Part shown: piece by piece, positions 24,482-32,463 of the stretch
How positions within the stretch are numbered: the stretch's first letter is position 1
How the letters are laid out: the number at the start of each line of letters is the position of its first letter
NCBI GenBank assembly: GCA_964429135.1
Contig: CAYSAU010000002.1
Location: 124,001 to 188,000 of the forward strand
Source: CAZSDU01 sp964429135
GTDB taxonomy: Bacteria > Bacteroidota > Bacteroidia > Bacteroidales > FEN-979
DNA length: 64,000 nt
Direction of reading: 5' to 3'
Notes under the pieces: model-generated
Seen by the model: only the letters and a program-made list of their open reading frames with translations
Told to the model about the DNA's origin: nothing
Database searches by the model: none
Made by a program: the position numbers and the translations under genes

Positions 24482-27382
24482 ATGAAAAAAATCAGAAAAA
24501 TTTTCATCAGTTTTGGTATTCTTATTGGATTGATTCTTGTTCTGCTGCTCACACTACCAGTAATGTTCAAGGATAAAATTGCGGAAAGCGTGAAGGCTAC
24601 AGCCAACAGCCAACTAAAAGCAGAATTGAATTTTACGGATTTAGAGGTTTCATTTTTTAGTCATTTTCCAAGGCTGACCATAGCACTGAATGATTTTGTA
24701 ATGAAAGGATCTGCCCCATTCAACAACGACAGCCTCATCTCAGCCAGAAGGGTATCCTTAGGGATAGATGTAATAAGTCTTTTTGGCAGGACCATAAAAA
24801 TAAACAGGGTTTATCTTGATCATGCTAAGGTTGAACTGAGATATAATGAGAAGGGGGCTTCCAATTTTGATGTTTATTCCTCTTCTGATACGCTGTCAGT
24901 GAAGGATACAAGTGCTCAGGCAGGAGCTCAGATAAAAATTGAACAGATTTATTTTATCCAGTGCCGCTTACTGTATGCTGATCCTTCCATACCCGTCAAT
25001 CTTGAATTAAACGGGTTTAACTACAATGGTAAAAGCCTTATTGAAAATGATATTTTATCGCTGAGCTCGAAAATCAGGGTTGATGCCTTGAATTTATCAG
25101 TGAATCATTTCCCCCTGATAGTATCAAAACCGCTGGAAGCTCAATTATCCACGGTTATCAATATTAATACCCTGGACATGAAATTGGAGAAAAATGATTT
25201 AAAGCTCATGGGCATGCCCTTGAACTTTACCGGTCGTTTCACTTTCCTGAAGGAAGGGTATTCATTGTCGTTACGTTTGCTTTCCATTTATGAGAAGGAA
25301 GTTTTCAGTGCCGCTTTAAAATTGATCAGCACAGATAAGCTATATGTCAATGCCAGGATCAATGCGGTGATGGACCTGGCCAAGTGGAGTCCTATCCTGG
25401 GAGCCGACCGTTTTGCCCTCCGTGGTAATTTCCAGATGAATTTCAATGCGGATGGGGTTTATGAATCCGGTCCCGATCCAAGCAGTAAAATGCATGACAC
25501 CATTCTTCTCAGCATACCCAAATTCAAACTATTTTCCTCCTGTTCCGGCGGGTATTTCAAATACAAGGATCTTCCCGAACCCATTACGGATATTTCTTTC
25601 GATCTGAATGCCTCGGTAAAGGATAATAATTACAAGAATATCATCCTTCAGATGGATAAGTTAAAAGCTGAATTTAAAAAGAATCAGTTTAAAGGTTTCT
25701 TCCATCTGGATGGCTTGCAGGATTTTCCCGTGGAAGCGAAGTTGACAGCCGGATGTAAGCTGCAAGAATTGAAAGAGGTCATTCCCCTGGACAACATTGA
25801 ACTGAAAGGGATGCTGACCGCCGAGATGAATGTGAAAGGGAAATATGCACCGGAGAAAAAGTTATTTCCTGTATCGGAAATATTTTTCTCGATCAAAGAT
25901 GGAAGCCTACAGACGAAATATTATCCGCATCCGCTGGAGAATATCCATGTGCTTGCCAAAGTTTCCAACACCAGTGGGCAATGGAAGGATACAAAGGTAA
26001 GTGTTGCTCCGCTTTCATTTCTTTTTGATGGACATCCTTTTGAACTTCATGCTGAAGTTGACAACCCGTGTGATATTACCTATAATATCAGATCAAAAGG
26101 AACGCTCGATATGGCTAAAATATACCAACTCTTTGCTCTTGAAGGTATGGATATTAATGGGTATATCGAAACCGATTTATCGCTCCGAGGGTTGCAAAGC
26201 GATGCCATGGCAGGCCGGTACGATAAGCTTCAGAATAAGGGCAGGCTGGTGTTGAAAAACATTGGCTTCACCTCCGTCTATCTGCCGAAAAAACTGTTGC
26301 TCAGGGAGGGTGTTTTCAGGTTCGACAATGACAAGGTGTGGTTTGAGAAATTCCATGCCCGATATGGGGTTTCGGATATCCGCCTTGATGGATATCTGAA
26401 TAATGTTGTGAATTATGTTCTTGCAGAGAAACAAACCCTGAAAGGAAATTTTAAGTTTACCTCCGATTATCTGCTCGTTGATGAGTTTATAAGTAAAGCC
26501 CAGGCTTCTTCGGTTTCATCAGCAAAAAAAACCGGCACATCTTCTTCAAATGAAGGAGTGGTAATGGTTCCCGACAACCTTGAAATCGGACTGAAAGCTA
26601 ACCTGAAAAAGATCAAGTTTGAAGGGCTGGAGATCAAAGATTTTGATGCGGCAACTGAAATCCGAGGCGGAATGGTGTTACTGAAAGGGATGCAGTTTGA
26701 ATCGATCGGAACCAAAGTTGCTATGGATGCCAGTTACGGAAGTATGACCCCCTCAAGTGCTTTTTTTGATTTCCATGTTTCCGCCCTTGATTTCGATTTG
26801 AAAAGAGCCTATCGTGAAGTGGAGCTTTTTCGCAAAATTGCTGCATCAGCGGCAAATGCAGAAGGAATTGTATCCCTGGATTATTCCTTAAAAGGAAAAC
26901 TTGGCGCCGGAATGAAACCGGTATATCCCTCCTTGGAAGGCGGGGGCACCCTTTCCCTGAAAAAAGTTAAGGTGTCGGGATTGAAACTGTTCACCGTGGT
27001 CAGTAAAAGCACAGAAAGGGAAAAACTGAAAAATCCTGACCTGTCAAAAGTTGACCTGAAGACCACCATAAGGAATAATGTTGTCACTCTGGAACAGGTA
27101 AAAATGAGGATTTCAAGTTTCAGGGTAAAACTTTCAGGGACATCCAATTTCAACGGTCAGATCAATCTGAAGATGAGGATAGGACTTCCGCCTTTGGGAA
27201 TCATCGGCATCCCTTTGCGGGTTTTAGGGACAATGGAAAATCCGAAAATAAAATATGGCAGGGGGACTTCTGACTCAGATGTGGAAGAGACGCAATATAC
27301 GGATGAGATGCCGGAAGAACTGAAGGCAAAATTGAAGAATGCGAAGGAGGAGGATCTTAAGGAAGATCCGGAAGAAAAGTAG
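24482..27382 (+). CDS. AsmA-family protein
   Basis: A 966-residue protein with an N-terminal membrane anchor (about 6-28) and an AsmA-like N-domain (KDKIAESVKATANSQLKAEL, followed by the FFSHFPRLTIAL motif), a long region of beta-strands, and a C-terminal AsmA domain with INLKMRIGLPPLGIIGIPL near residue 900. The extreme C-terminus is acidic and lysine-rich. Large AsmA/TamB-like proteins form repeating beta-grooves bridging the envelope and are thought to carry lipids to the outer membrane. It lies 19 bases after the peroxiredoxin gene on the same strand and converges with the oxidoreductase operon. Confidence 0.82.
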   Translation: MKKIRKIFISFGILIGLILVLLLTLPVMFKDKIAESVKATANSQLKAELNFTDLEVSFFSHFPRLTIALNDFVMKGSAPFNNDSLISARRVSLGIDVISLFGRTIKINRVYLDHAKVELRYNEKGASNFDVYSSSDTLSVKDTSAQAGAQIKIEQIYFIQCRLLYADPSIPVNLELNGFNYNGKSLIENDILSLSSKIRVDALNLSVNHFPLIVSKPLEAQLSTVININTLDMKLEKNDLKLMGMPLNFTGRFTFLKEGYSLSLRLLSIYEKEVFSAALKLISTDKLYVNARINAVMDLAKWSPILGADRFALRGNFQMNFNADGVYESGPDPSSKMHDTILLSIPKFKLFSSCSGGYFKYKDLPEPITDISFDLNASVKDNNYKNIILQMDKLKAEFKKNQFKGFFHLDGLQDFPVEAKLTAGCKLQELKEVIPLDNIELKGMLTAEMNVKGKYAPEKKLFPVSEIFFSIKDGSLQTKYYPHPLENIHVLAKVSNTSGQWKDTKVSVAPLSFLFDGHPFELHAEVDNPCDITYNIRSKGTLDMAKIYQLFALEGMDINGYIETDLSLRGLQSDAMAGRYDKLQNKGRLVLKNIGFTSVYLPKKLLLREGVFRFDNDKVWFEKFHARYGVSDIRLDGYLNNVVNYVLAEKQTLKGNFKFTSDYLLVDEFISKAQASSVSSAKKTGTSSSNEGVVMVPDNLEIGLKANLKKIKFEGLEIKDFDAATEIRGGMVLLKGMQFESIGTKVAMDASYGSMTPSSAFFDFHVSALDFDLKRAYREVELFRKIAASAANAEGIVSLDYSLKGKLGAGMKPVYPSLEGGGTLSLKKVKVSGLKLFTVVSKSTEREKLKNPDLSKVDLKTTIRNNVVTLEQVKMRISSFRVKLSGTSNFNGQINLKMRIGLPPLGIIGIPLRVLGTMENPKIKYGRGTSDSDVEETQYTDEMPEELKAKLKNAKEEDLKEDPEEK

Positions 27383-27395
27383 CGTAACCTGAGTG

Positions 27396-27950
27396 CTAAT
27401 TCAGCACTTGTATCGCTTTCAGCAGTCCTTTTCCGATCTCCACAGCTTTTTCATTGTCGGGGATCAGTTTATGGTGGCGTGCCGGGAGTGATTTTTCGAG
27501 ACCTTTATGAAGGAATTCAGGTGCTACAAGGGGTTTCAGTTTAAGGAATCCACCCAGGACGATCATGTTGAATATTTTCGACAATCCCAGTTTGGCGGCT
27601 TCATCTGCAGCCTCGATGGTGTAAATATTAATGTCTTTCCTTTCCGGGTGACGTGTTATCCCGTTTGGGTCATAAATCAGGAGGCCGCCGGGTTTGACAG
27701 TCTTCTCAAATTTATCCATGGATTGCTGGTTCAGGATGATGGCTGTATCATAGGAGTTGAGAATCGGGGAGCTGATCCTTTCATCGCTGATGATCACGGT
27801 AACATTGGCGGTTCCTCCCCTCATTTCGGGGCCATAGGAAGGCATCCAACTGACTTCTTTGTTTTGCATCACGCCGGAATAGGCGAGAATTTTTCCCATG
27901 GACAGAACACCCTGTCCGCCGAAACCTGCTATAATAATTTCTTCTGTCAT
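27396..27950 (-). CDS. 2-oxoacid:ferredoxin oxidoreductase, gamma subunit
   Basis: A 184-residue protein with the gamma-subunit signature of the pyruvate/2-oxoacid:ferredoxin oxidoreductase family: IIAGFGGQGVLSMGKIL at residues 6-22 and SYGPEMRGGTANVTVIIS at 38-55. It completes the enzyme made by the ferredoxin-like, alpha and beta subunits encoded upstream on the same strand. The gap of 68 bases to the beta gene contains a hairpin flanked by 12-base direct repeats. The complex oxidatively decarboxylates a 2-oxoacid (2-oxoglutarate or branched-chain types have this layout) to acyl-CoA and reduced ferredoxin in the cytoplasm. Confidence 0.9.
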   Translation of the reverse strand: MTEEIIIAGFGGQGVLSMGKILAYSGVMQNKEVSWMPSYGPEMRGGTANVTVIISDERISSPILNSYDTAIILNQQSMDKFEKTVKPGGLLIYDPNGITRHPERKDINIYTIEAADEAAKLGLSKIFNMIVLGGFLKLKPLVAPEFLHKGLEKSLPARHHKLIPDNEKAVEIGKGLLKAIQVLN

Positions 27951-27954
27951 TTCA

Positions 27955-28000
27955 ATTTACGATTTACGCCTGCCTAACGGCAGGCAGGATTTACGATTTA
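27955..28000. repeat. Hairpin flanked by 12-bp direct repeats
   Basis: ATTTACGATTTA occurs at 27955-27966 and again at 27989-28000. Between them are 22 bases containing the inverted repeat GCCTGCC-TAAC-GGCAGGC (27968-27985). The arrangement looks like a tiny palindromic insert with duplicated flanks, or a dispersed intergenic repeat. It lies in the transcribed gap between the beta and gamma subunit genes. Confidence 0.7.
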
Positions 28001-28018
28001 TCCATCATCTGTAATCTG

Positions 28019-28825
28019 TTATCCTGCATCTTGTATCTTTGTTACAAGTTTTCCCTCCGATTTAATATCTCCCAAAGGATAGAAGGGGAACATGTTCTCT
28101 TCCATCCATTTGTTGGCCTGAACAGGCGTCATTTTCCAACCGGAATTACAGTTTGATACAATTTCTATAAAGGACAGTCCCAATTTATCCTTTTGGATAT
28201 CGAAAGCTTTGCGGATGGCTTTTTTTGTTTTCCTGACGTTATTCGGGGTATGCACAGCCTGGCGGGTTACATAATATACGCCAGGAAGATGGGCGATGAG
28301 TTCTGTCATTTTCAGTGGATGACCCATGGTGGGAACATCTCGTCCGTAAGGAGAAGTGGAAGAGCGCATTCCTGGCAGGGTGGTCGGGGCCATCTGTCCT
28401 CCGGTCATTCCATAGATACCATTATTGATAAAGATGATGGTAATGTTTTCTCCTCTGTTGCAGGCATGAATGGTTTCAGCAGTGCCGATGGCAGCGAGGT
28501 CGCCATCGCCCTGGTAAGTGAATACAAAGCGATTGGGCCATAAGCGTTTGATGGCGGTGGCCAGGGCAGGGGCACGGCCATGGGCAGCGCCAAGCATATC
28601 GATATTCATGAAGTCATAAGCCAGAACGGAACAGCCAACCGGGGAAACGCCTATAGTATTTCCCTGGATATCCATTTCAGCCAGTACTTCCATCAGGATT
28701 CGGTGTGCAGTTCCGTGGCCGCAACCTGGGCAATAGCTTAAGGGGCGGTCAACCAGTAGTTCTGTCCGTTTATAGACCAGGTTTTCGGGTTTGCGTATTT
28801 CGGGTTTTGCAAATAATTCTTCCAT
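28019..28825 (-). CDS. 2-oxoacid:ferredoxin oxidoreductase, beta (TPP-binding) subunit
   Basis: I chose the ATG at 28825 (268 residues) over an upstream ATG at 28912, because GGAGG lies five bases before it and the upstream reading would overlap the alpha subunit by 86 bases. The protein has the Cys motif YCPGCGHGTAHR, the thiamine-diphosphate site YQGDGDLAAIGTAETIHA to IFINNGIYGMTGGQ, and the APTTLPGM loop. These define the beta subunit of the 2-oxoglutarate/2-oxoisovalerate type, which carries the catalytic cofactor. Its start is one base after the stop of the alpha gene, so the two are coupled. Confidence 0.92.
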   Translation of the reverse strand: MEELFAKPEIRKPENLVYKRTELLVDRPLSYCPGCGHGTAHRILMEVLAEMDIQGNTIGVSPVGCSVLAYDFMNIDMLGAAHGRAPALATAIKRLWPNRFVFTYQGDGDLAAIGTAETIHACNRGENITIIFINNGIYGMTGGQMAPTTLPGMRSSTSPYGRDVPTMGHPLKMTELIAHLPGVYYVTRQAVHTPNNVRKTKKAIRKAFDIQKDKLGLSFIEIVSNCNSGWKMTPVQANKWMEENMFPFYPLGDIKSEGKLVTKIQDAG

Positions 28826-28826
28826 A

Positions 28827-29909
28827 TTAACCTCCGATAATTTGGTTTTCAAGCGCTCTGACGACTTCATCCGGGGAGGGGATGATTCCGCCAAAACGGC
28901 CGAAATGTTCAATCTTCACCTTGCAGCCTACAGAGAGTTTTACATCTTCAATCATCTGTCCGGCATTCATTTCCACGACCAGGATACCTTTAACCCTGTT
29001 TCCCAGGGAAGATATTTGCTGAACTGGGAATGGGAATAGCGTAATAGGCCGGAATAAGCCTACTTTGATGCCTTTGGCACGGGCAAGATCGGTGGCTTTC
29101 TGGCAGATACGGGCGGAAAGACCAAAGGCTACGAAAATATATTCGGCATCTTCGCATTGTATCTCTTCATACAGGATCTCATTTTCCTCTATCTTTTTAT
29201 ACTTGGCCTGGAGTTTTAAATTGACGCGTTCCTGTCCGGCCGGATCAAGGTCGAGGGAAGTGATGATAATATGTTCTCGGTCTTTGGGTTTTCCGGTAGC
29301 AGCCCAGGGACATTGTTTGATCAGTTCTTCATCCGAACGGCGGGGGATCTGGTCGAAAAGGACTACTTTTTCCATCATCTGGCCAACGGCTCCGTCGGAA
29401 AGGATGATAACAGGGGTAAGGTATTTAAAAGCAAGATCGAAACCCAGTTTGACATGATCACACATTTCCTGAACGGAAGCCGGAGCCAGAACGATCAGTT
29501 TGTAATCTCCATGCCCACCTCCTTTAACAGCCTGAAAATAATCGGCTTGGGAAGGTTGGATTGTACCGAGACCTGGACCACCACGGACCACATTCACGAT
29601 AACGGCCGGAAGTTCTGCGCCGGCCATATAGCTGATTCCTTCCTGCATCAGGCTGATACCAGGGCTGGAGGAAGAGGTCATGACTCTTTTTCCGGTTCCG
29701 GCTGCACCGTAAAGCATATTGATGGAGGCTACTTCGCTTTCTGCCTGAAGTACCACCATACCCGTCCGTTCATGTGGCTTTTCAGCCATCAGGTACTCCA
29801 TGACCTCGGACTGGGGTGTGATCGGGTACCCGAAATAACCGTCGCATCCTGCACGTATTGCAGCTTCGGCGACGGCTTCGTTGCCCTTCATTAATTTAAG
29901 TTCACCCAT
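28827..29909 (-). CDS. 2-oxoacid:ferredoxin oxidoreductase, alpha subunit
   Basis: A 360-residue protein matching the alpha subunit of 2-oxoglutarate or 2-oxoisovalerate:ferredoxin oxidoreductases (KorA/VorB type). It begins with LMKGNEAVAEAAIRAGCDGY (I quote the core GNEAVAEAAIRAG) and the FGYPITPQSEVMEYL motif, followed by SSSPGISLMQEGISYMAG and the C-terminal NMNAGQ-like segment VEMNAGQMIEDVKLSV. It receives the 2-oxoacid side of the reaction and coenzyme A. It follows the ferredoxin-like gene by 19 bases and is coupled to the beta gene. The exact substrate cannot be fixed from motifs. Confidence 0.92.
   Translation of the reverse strand: MGELKLMKGNEAVAEAAIRAGCDGYFGYPITPQSEVMEYLMAEKPHERTGMVVLQAESEVASINMLYGAAGTGKRVMTSSSSPGISLMQEGISYMAGAELPAVIVNVVRGGPGLGTIQPSQADYFQAVKGGGHGDYKLIVLAPASVQEMCDHVKLGFDLAFKYLTPVIILSDGAVGQMMEKVVLFDQIPRRSDEELIKQCPWAATGKPKDREHIIITSLDLDPAGQERVNLKLQAKYKKIEENEILYEEIQCEDAEYIFVAFGLSARICQKATDLARAKGIKVGLFRPITLFPFPVQQISSLGNRVKGILVVEMNAGQMIEDVKLSVGCKVKIEHFGRFGGIIPSPDEVVRALENQIIGG
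28831..28835 (-). promoter_or_regulatory. Shine-Dalgarno GGAGG of the beta subunit
   Basis: GGAGG followed by TTAAT then ATG at 28825. A strong Shine-Dalgarno is uncommon in Bacteroidota and settles the start of the beta subunit. Confidence 0.7.
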
Positions 29910-29928
29910 GGATTATAGTTTTAAGATA

Positions 29929-30159
29929 TTATTCAGTCGTTACTTTTGCCCTGTAAACAGTGATTACACCATCGGGGCATACCACCGCGCAGTTCGTGCA
30001 TCCTGTACATTCAGCGTTCACTTTAACAGCAAAATGGTAGCCTTTGCTGTTCACTTCTTTCGACATTGCAATCACGGAGAAGGGACAGGCAGCCACGCAT
30101 ACTTCGCACCCTTTGCAGCGTTCAATGTTGATTACGATATCACCTGTGATTTTTGCCAT
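29929..30159 (-). CDS. 2-oxoacid:ferredoxin oxidoreductase, ferredoxin-like delta subunit
   Basis: A 76-residue 2[4Fe-4S] ferredoxin-like protein with the cluster motifs CKGCEVCVAACP and CTGCTNCAVVCP. I chose the ATG at 30159, giving MAKITGDIVINIERCKGC, as in homologous delta subunits; an in-frame start at 30198 would add a hydrophobic 13-residue extension unlike the family. It passes electrons from the alpha/beta/gamma enzyme to free ferredoxin. It is the first gene of the four-gene operon; the 78 bases before the longer reading frame show no convincing promoter. Confidence 0.92.
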   Translation of the reverse strand: MAKITGDIVINIERCKGCEVCVAACPFSVIAMSKEVNSKGYHFAVKVNAECTGCTNCAVVCPDGVITVYRAKVTTE

Positions 30160-30276
30160 AACTGATGAGGTTATTGAGATTATCGGAATTGATACCACGA
30201 AAATACTGAAAATTCTTTGAACCCCCGGTTAAAAATTATAATGAAAATGACCGCCGTAAGGTAATTTAGAACCGTT

Positions 30277-31038
30277 TTAATTAGAAATCTTGCGGAAATA
30301 CGATTCGGTGAAGATCGGATCAATCTGATGATAAAAATCAATCAACAGCCTGGCTTTTTTCTTGATTTTTGCGTGTGTGTCAACGGCAAGCCAGAATTCA
30401 TTCCCGCCTGTGAAAAGGTTTTGAGCGAATACATTGATGTCTTCTTCAATGGCAGATTCCGAGTATTTTGTAAGGAATCCATATTCAAATAATTTTGGAT
30501 CGAGAGAAACGGAGGCTTCGCCATTGAGAATGGCCGATATACCCCCGTTACCGTATATAAAACGTGCCGGATTTATGCTGTTCCAAGCCTCTTCCTGGAT
30601 AAAGTCGGGGAAAGCACGGATCAGGATACTGGAAAATTCATGATGGAAAACACCTTCAATAAACCGGTTGGTGTAATGCGGATTGTGTTTGTCATCTGCA
30701 AGATAAATTGTATTCTTAGAATTCGTTCCACCATAGAAAACCCCGAAAAATTTCAAGCTTTTTAAAACATAAACCCGGTCAAGGTAATGTTTCAGAACAG
30801 TTTCCGGATATTTATCAAAGGCTTTGTCGAGAATCAGGATGGCTCTTTGCCTTTCCGTCCGTTCCAGCGGTTCTGCCTCAGCATGGATTTGGTTCCCGTA
30901 CCAGTGTTTTGGGAACATGTTCTCGGCAGTGCTGAAAAAAACTTCTGTACTTGTGCGTTCATCCACATACATATCTGATGGATAAGAAGAGGCAATCAAC
31001 ATGAAACCAATAAACAAAAAGGGCAGAATTATTTTCAT
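30277..31038 (-). CDS. Exported metallopeptidase-like protein with degenerate HEXXH
   Basis: A 253-residue protein with a signal peptide (MKIILPFLFIGFMLIASSYP). The central segment FHHEFSSILIRAFPDF (131-146) strongly resembles the zinc site of putative Bacteroidota metallopeptidases (Peptidase_Mx1-like, usually FHHEFAHIL), but the second histidine is Ser137, and a later acidic motif EEDINVFAQNLFTGG resembles their third-ligand region. It may therefore be an inactive or differently liganded relative. A gap of about 78 bases separates it from the oxidoreductase operon. I do not recognise a named family with confidence. The start has an inverted repeat directly upstream. Confidence 0.6.
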   Translation of the reverse strand: MKIILPFLFIGFMLIASSYPSDMYVDERTSTEVFFSTAENMFPKHWYGNQIHAEAEPLERTERQRAILILDKAFDKYPETVLKHYLDRVYVLKSLKFFGVFYGGTNSKNTIYLADDKHNPHYTNRFIEGVFHHEFSSILIRAFPDFIQEEAWNSINPARFIYGNGGISAILNGEASVSLDPKLFEYGFLTKYSESAIEEDINVFAQNLFTGGNEFWLAVDTHAKIKKKARLLIDFYHQIDPIFTESYFRKISN

Positions 31039-31040
31039 TC

Positions 31041-31062
31041 CATCCGGTTTTTATTCCGGATG
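31041..31062. promoter_or_regulatory. Inverted repeat in the leader of the metallopeptidase-like gene
   Basis: CATCCGG and CCGGATG form 7-base arms around an 8-base AT-rich loop, immediately upstream of the ATG at 31038. It might be an operator or a leader hairpin. Nothing else supports it. Confidence 0.35.
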
Positions 31063-31123
31063 CAAAGATTATCAGTAGGATGACAGGGGGATCTACGGTT
31101 TCCGGGTTTTTGTCAACGGGTAA

Positions 31124-31157
31124 TTGTTGATAACTTCTATGTTTTTGTTAATAACTT
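31124..31157. repeat. Two near-identical 13-bp direct repeats, 21 bp apart
   Basis: TTGTTGATAACTT (31124-31136) and TTGTTAATAACTT (31145-31157) differ at one base and start 21 bases apart, two helical turns, in the 256-base divergent gap. The first contains TGTTGATAA, whose complement TTATCAACA is one mismatch from a DnaA box. Confidence 0.6.
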
Positions 31158-31238
31158 GACTTTGAGATGTTACTCCATTGACAAATAAACAGGAACAAAT
31201 GCAGAAGAATCAAACAGAGATTGGGAGACAGGGCGATT

Positions 31239-31269
31239 ATTGGTTCCCACTTTAATTTTACTACTTTTG
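31239..31269 (+). promoter_or_regulatory. Bacteroidota-type promoter for the AlgJ/MBOAT pair
   Basis: ATTG at 31239-31242 and TACTTTTG at 31262-31269 are separated by 19 bases, fitting the Bacteroidota TTTG-N19/20-TAnnTTTG consensus except for the first base of the -33 element. It would give a leader of about 20 bases before the ATG at 31295. Confidence 0.6.
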
Positions 31270-31294
31270 CTTTTCTTAAATCGGAATAAATTAC

Positions 31295-32437
31295 ATGAAG
31301 AAAACCAAAAGACTTTTTTATTTTATTCAAACAATTCTTTTTATCGGCCTTATCTTCACTCCGATTATCATATCTGCGCTGTTTCCACGGGATTTCCAAA
31401 TGGTAAGCAAATCTGAAAACAGGAGACTTGCAGCACGTCCTGTTTTTGATATTAACCTTCTGGATCCATATCCAAAGCGATTCGAGAGCTTTTATAACGA
31501 TCATTTTATTTACAGATCACAATTATTATCCTATCATTCATTTATCAATTATTTTTTCTTTCATCAATCACCTAACCCCGATATGGTGGTTGTTGGTCGG
31601 GATGGGTGGCTTTTTTATTCTTCCCGCGAGCGGAATGTTTATGAAGGTAATAAAACATTAAAGCCATATGAGGTTCAATCGATTGTGGAAGAGTTGCACC
31701 GTCGTACCATTTATCTTAACCGGAAAGGCATCCCATTATATGTAGTGATGGCCCCGATGAAAAGCGATATTTATTCCGATTTTCTCCCTTCCTATTATAA
31801 AAAGGCTGAAAAATCAATTCCGGAAATGATTATTTCAGAAATCCGCAAGGATACTGTTATCCGCCTGATTGATCTGAAACCTGATTTGGTGGAAGCCCGG
31901 AAGACTCACAGGATCTATTACAAGACTGATACTCACTGGAATTCTATGGGAGCGTATCAGGCGTATTTAACGATCATGAATCGTTTACATCAGGATTTCC
32001 CTGATTTAAAACCCATCTTGCGCGGCAAAGAAGAGTTTATAGAATTTCCTTATCATGGTTTGGATTTAGCCACGACCATTGGTTTGGAAGGGTTTATTCC
32101 AGACATGATTTGTGATGATAAGCTCAAAAATGCAAGAGCAGTCAATGGAGTCAAAGCAGGATATCCTCCGTCCCCTTATTTTGGTTACCCTGGTGAGTAT
32201 GAGGTTGTCATGGAGGTTCCTGATACTTCTCTTCCAAAGGTTGTGGTGATCCGTGATTCTTATTTCAGATATATTATTCCCTTCTTCAGTCAGCATTTCA
32301 GAAAATCAGTCTATATTTTCGATAACTGGGATTATGGGGCTAATTATCCGATCATCATGAACGAAAAGCCCGATCTTGTGATACTTGAAGTCTTAGGAAG
32401 CAATTCGGCCAACCTGCTTGACAACCATACTAAATGA
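31295..32437 (+). CDS. AlgJ/AlgX-like (DHHW) SGNH-type acetyltransferase, membrane-anchored
   Basis: A 380-residue protein with an N-terminal membrane anchor (about 8-29) and an extracytoplasmic SGNH-like domain of the AlgX/AlgJ-DHHW family. The catalytic pieces are DTHWN (Asp212, His214) and IRDSYF (Asp321, Ser322), plus GRDGWLFY (101-108) typical of the family. These proteins transfer acetyl groups, supplied by an MBOAT partner, to polysaccharides in the periplasm. The MBOAT gene follows after 26 bases on the same strand, making a complete acetylation pair. The acceptor is unknown; an exopolysaccharide is likely, and its synthesis genes are not adjacent. Confidence 0.82.
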   Translation: MKKTKRLFYFIQTILFIGLIFTPIIISALFPRDFQMVSKSENRRLAARPVFDINLLDPYPKRFESFYNDHFIYRSQLLSYHSFINYFFFHQSPNPDMVVVGRDGWLFYSSRERNVYEGNKTLKPYEVQSIVEELHRRTIYLNRKGIPLYVVMAPMKSDIYSDFLPSYYKKAEKSIPEMIISEIRKDTVIRLIDLKPDLVEARKTHRIYYKTDTHWNSMGAYQAYLTIMNRLHQDFPDLKPILRGKEEFIEFPYHGLDLATTIGLEGFIPDMICDDKLKNARAVNGVKAGYPPSPYFGYPGEYEVVMEVPDTSLPKVVVIRDSYFRYIIPFFSQHFRKSVYIFDNWDYGANYPIIMNEKPDLVILEVLGSNSANLLDNHTK

Positions 32438-32463
32438 ACCCTTGATCTCAATACACTATTAAC

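Noticed and set aside
27392..27408. AGTGCT/AGCACT hairpin as terminator between convergent genes
   Set aside because: The 6-base stem has no U-run and overlaps the stop region of the gamma-subunit gene; likely chance.
28826..28912. Longer beta-subunit reading frame from ATG at 28912
   Set aside because: It overlaps the alpha gene by 86 bases, whereas the ATG at 28825 has a GGAGG five bases upstream.
31124..31157. Replication origin (oriC)
   Set aside because: Only one near-match to a DnaA box, no AT-rich unwinding cluster, and no dnaA or dnaN nearby.
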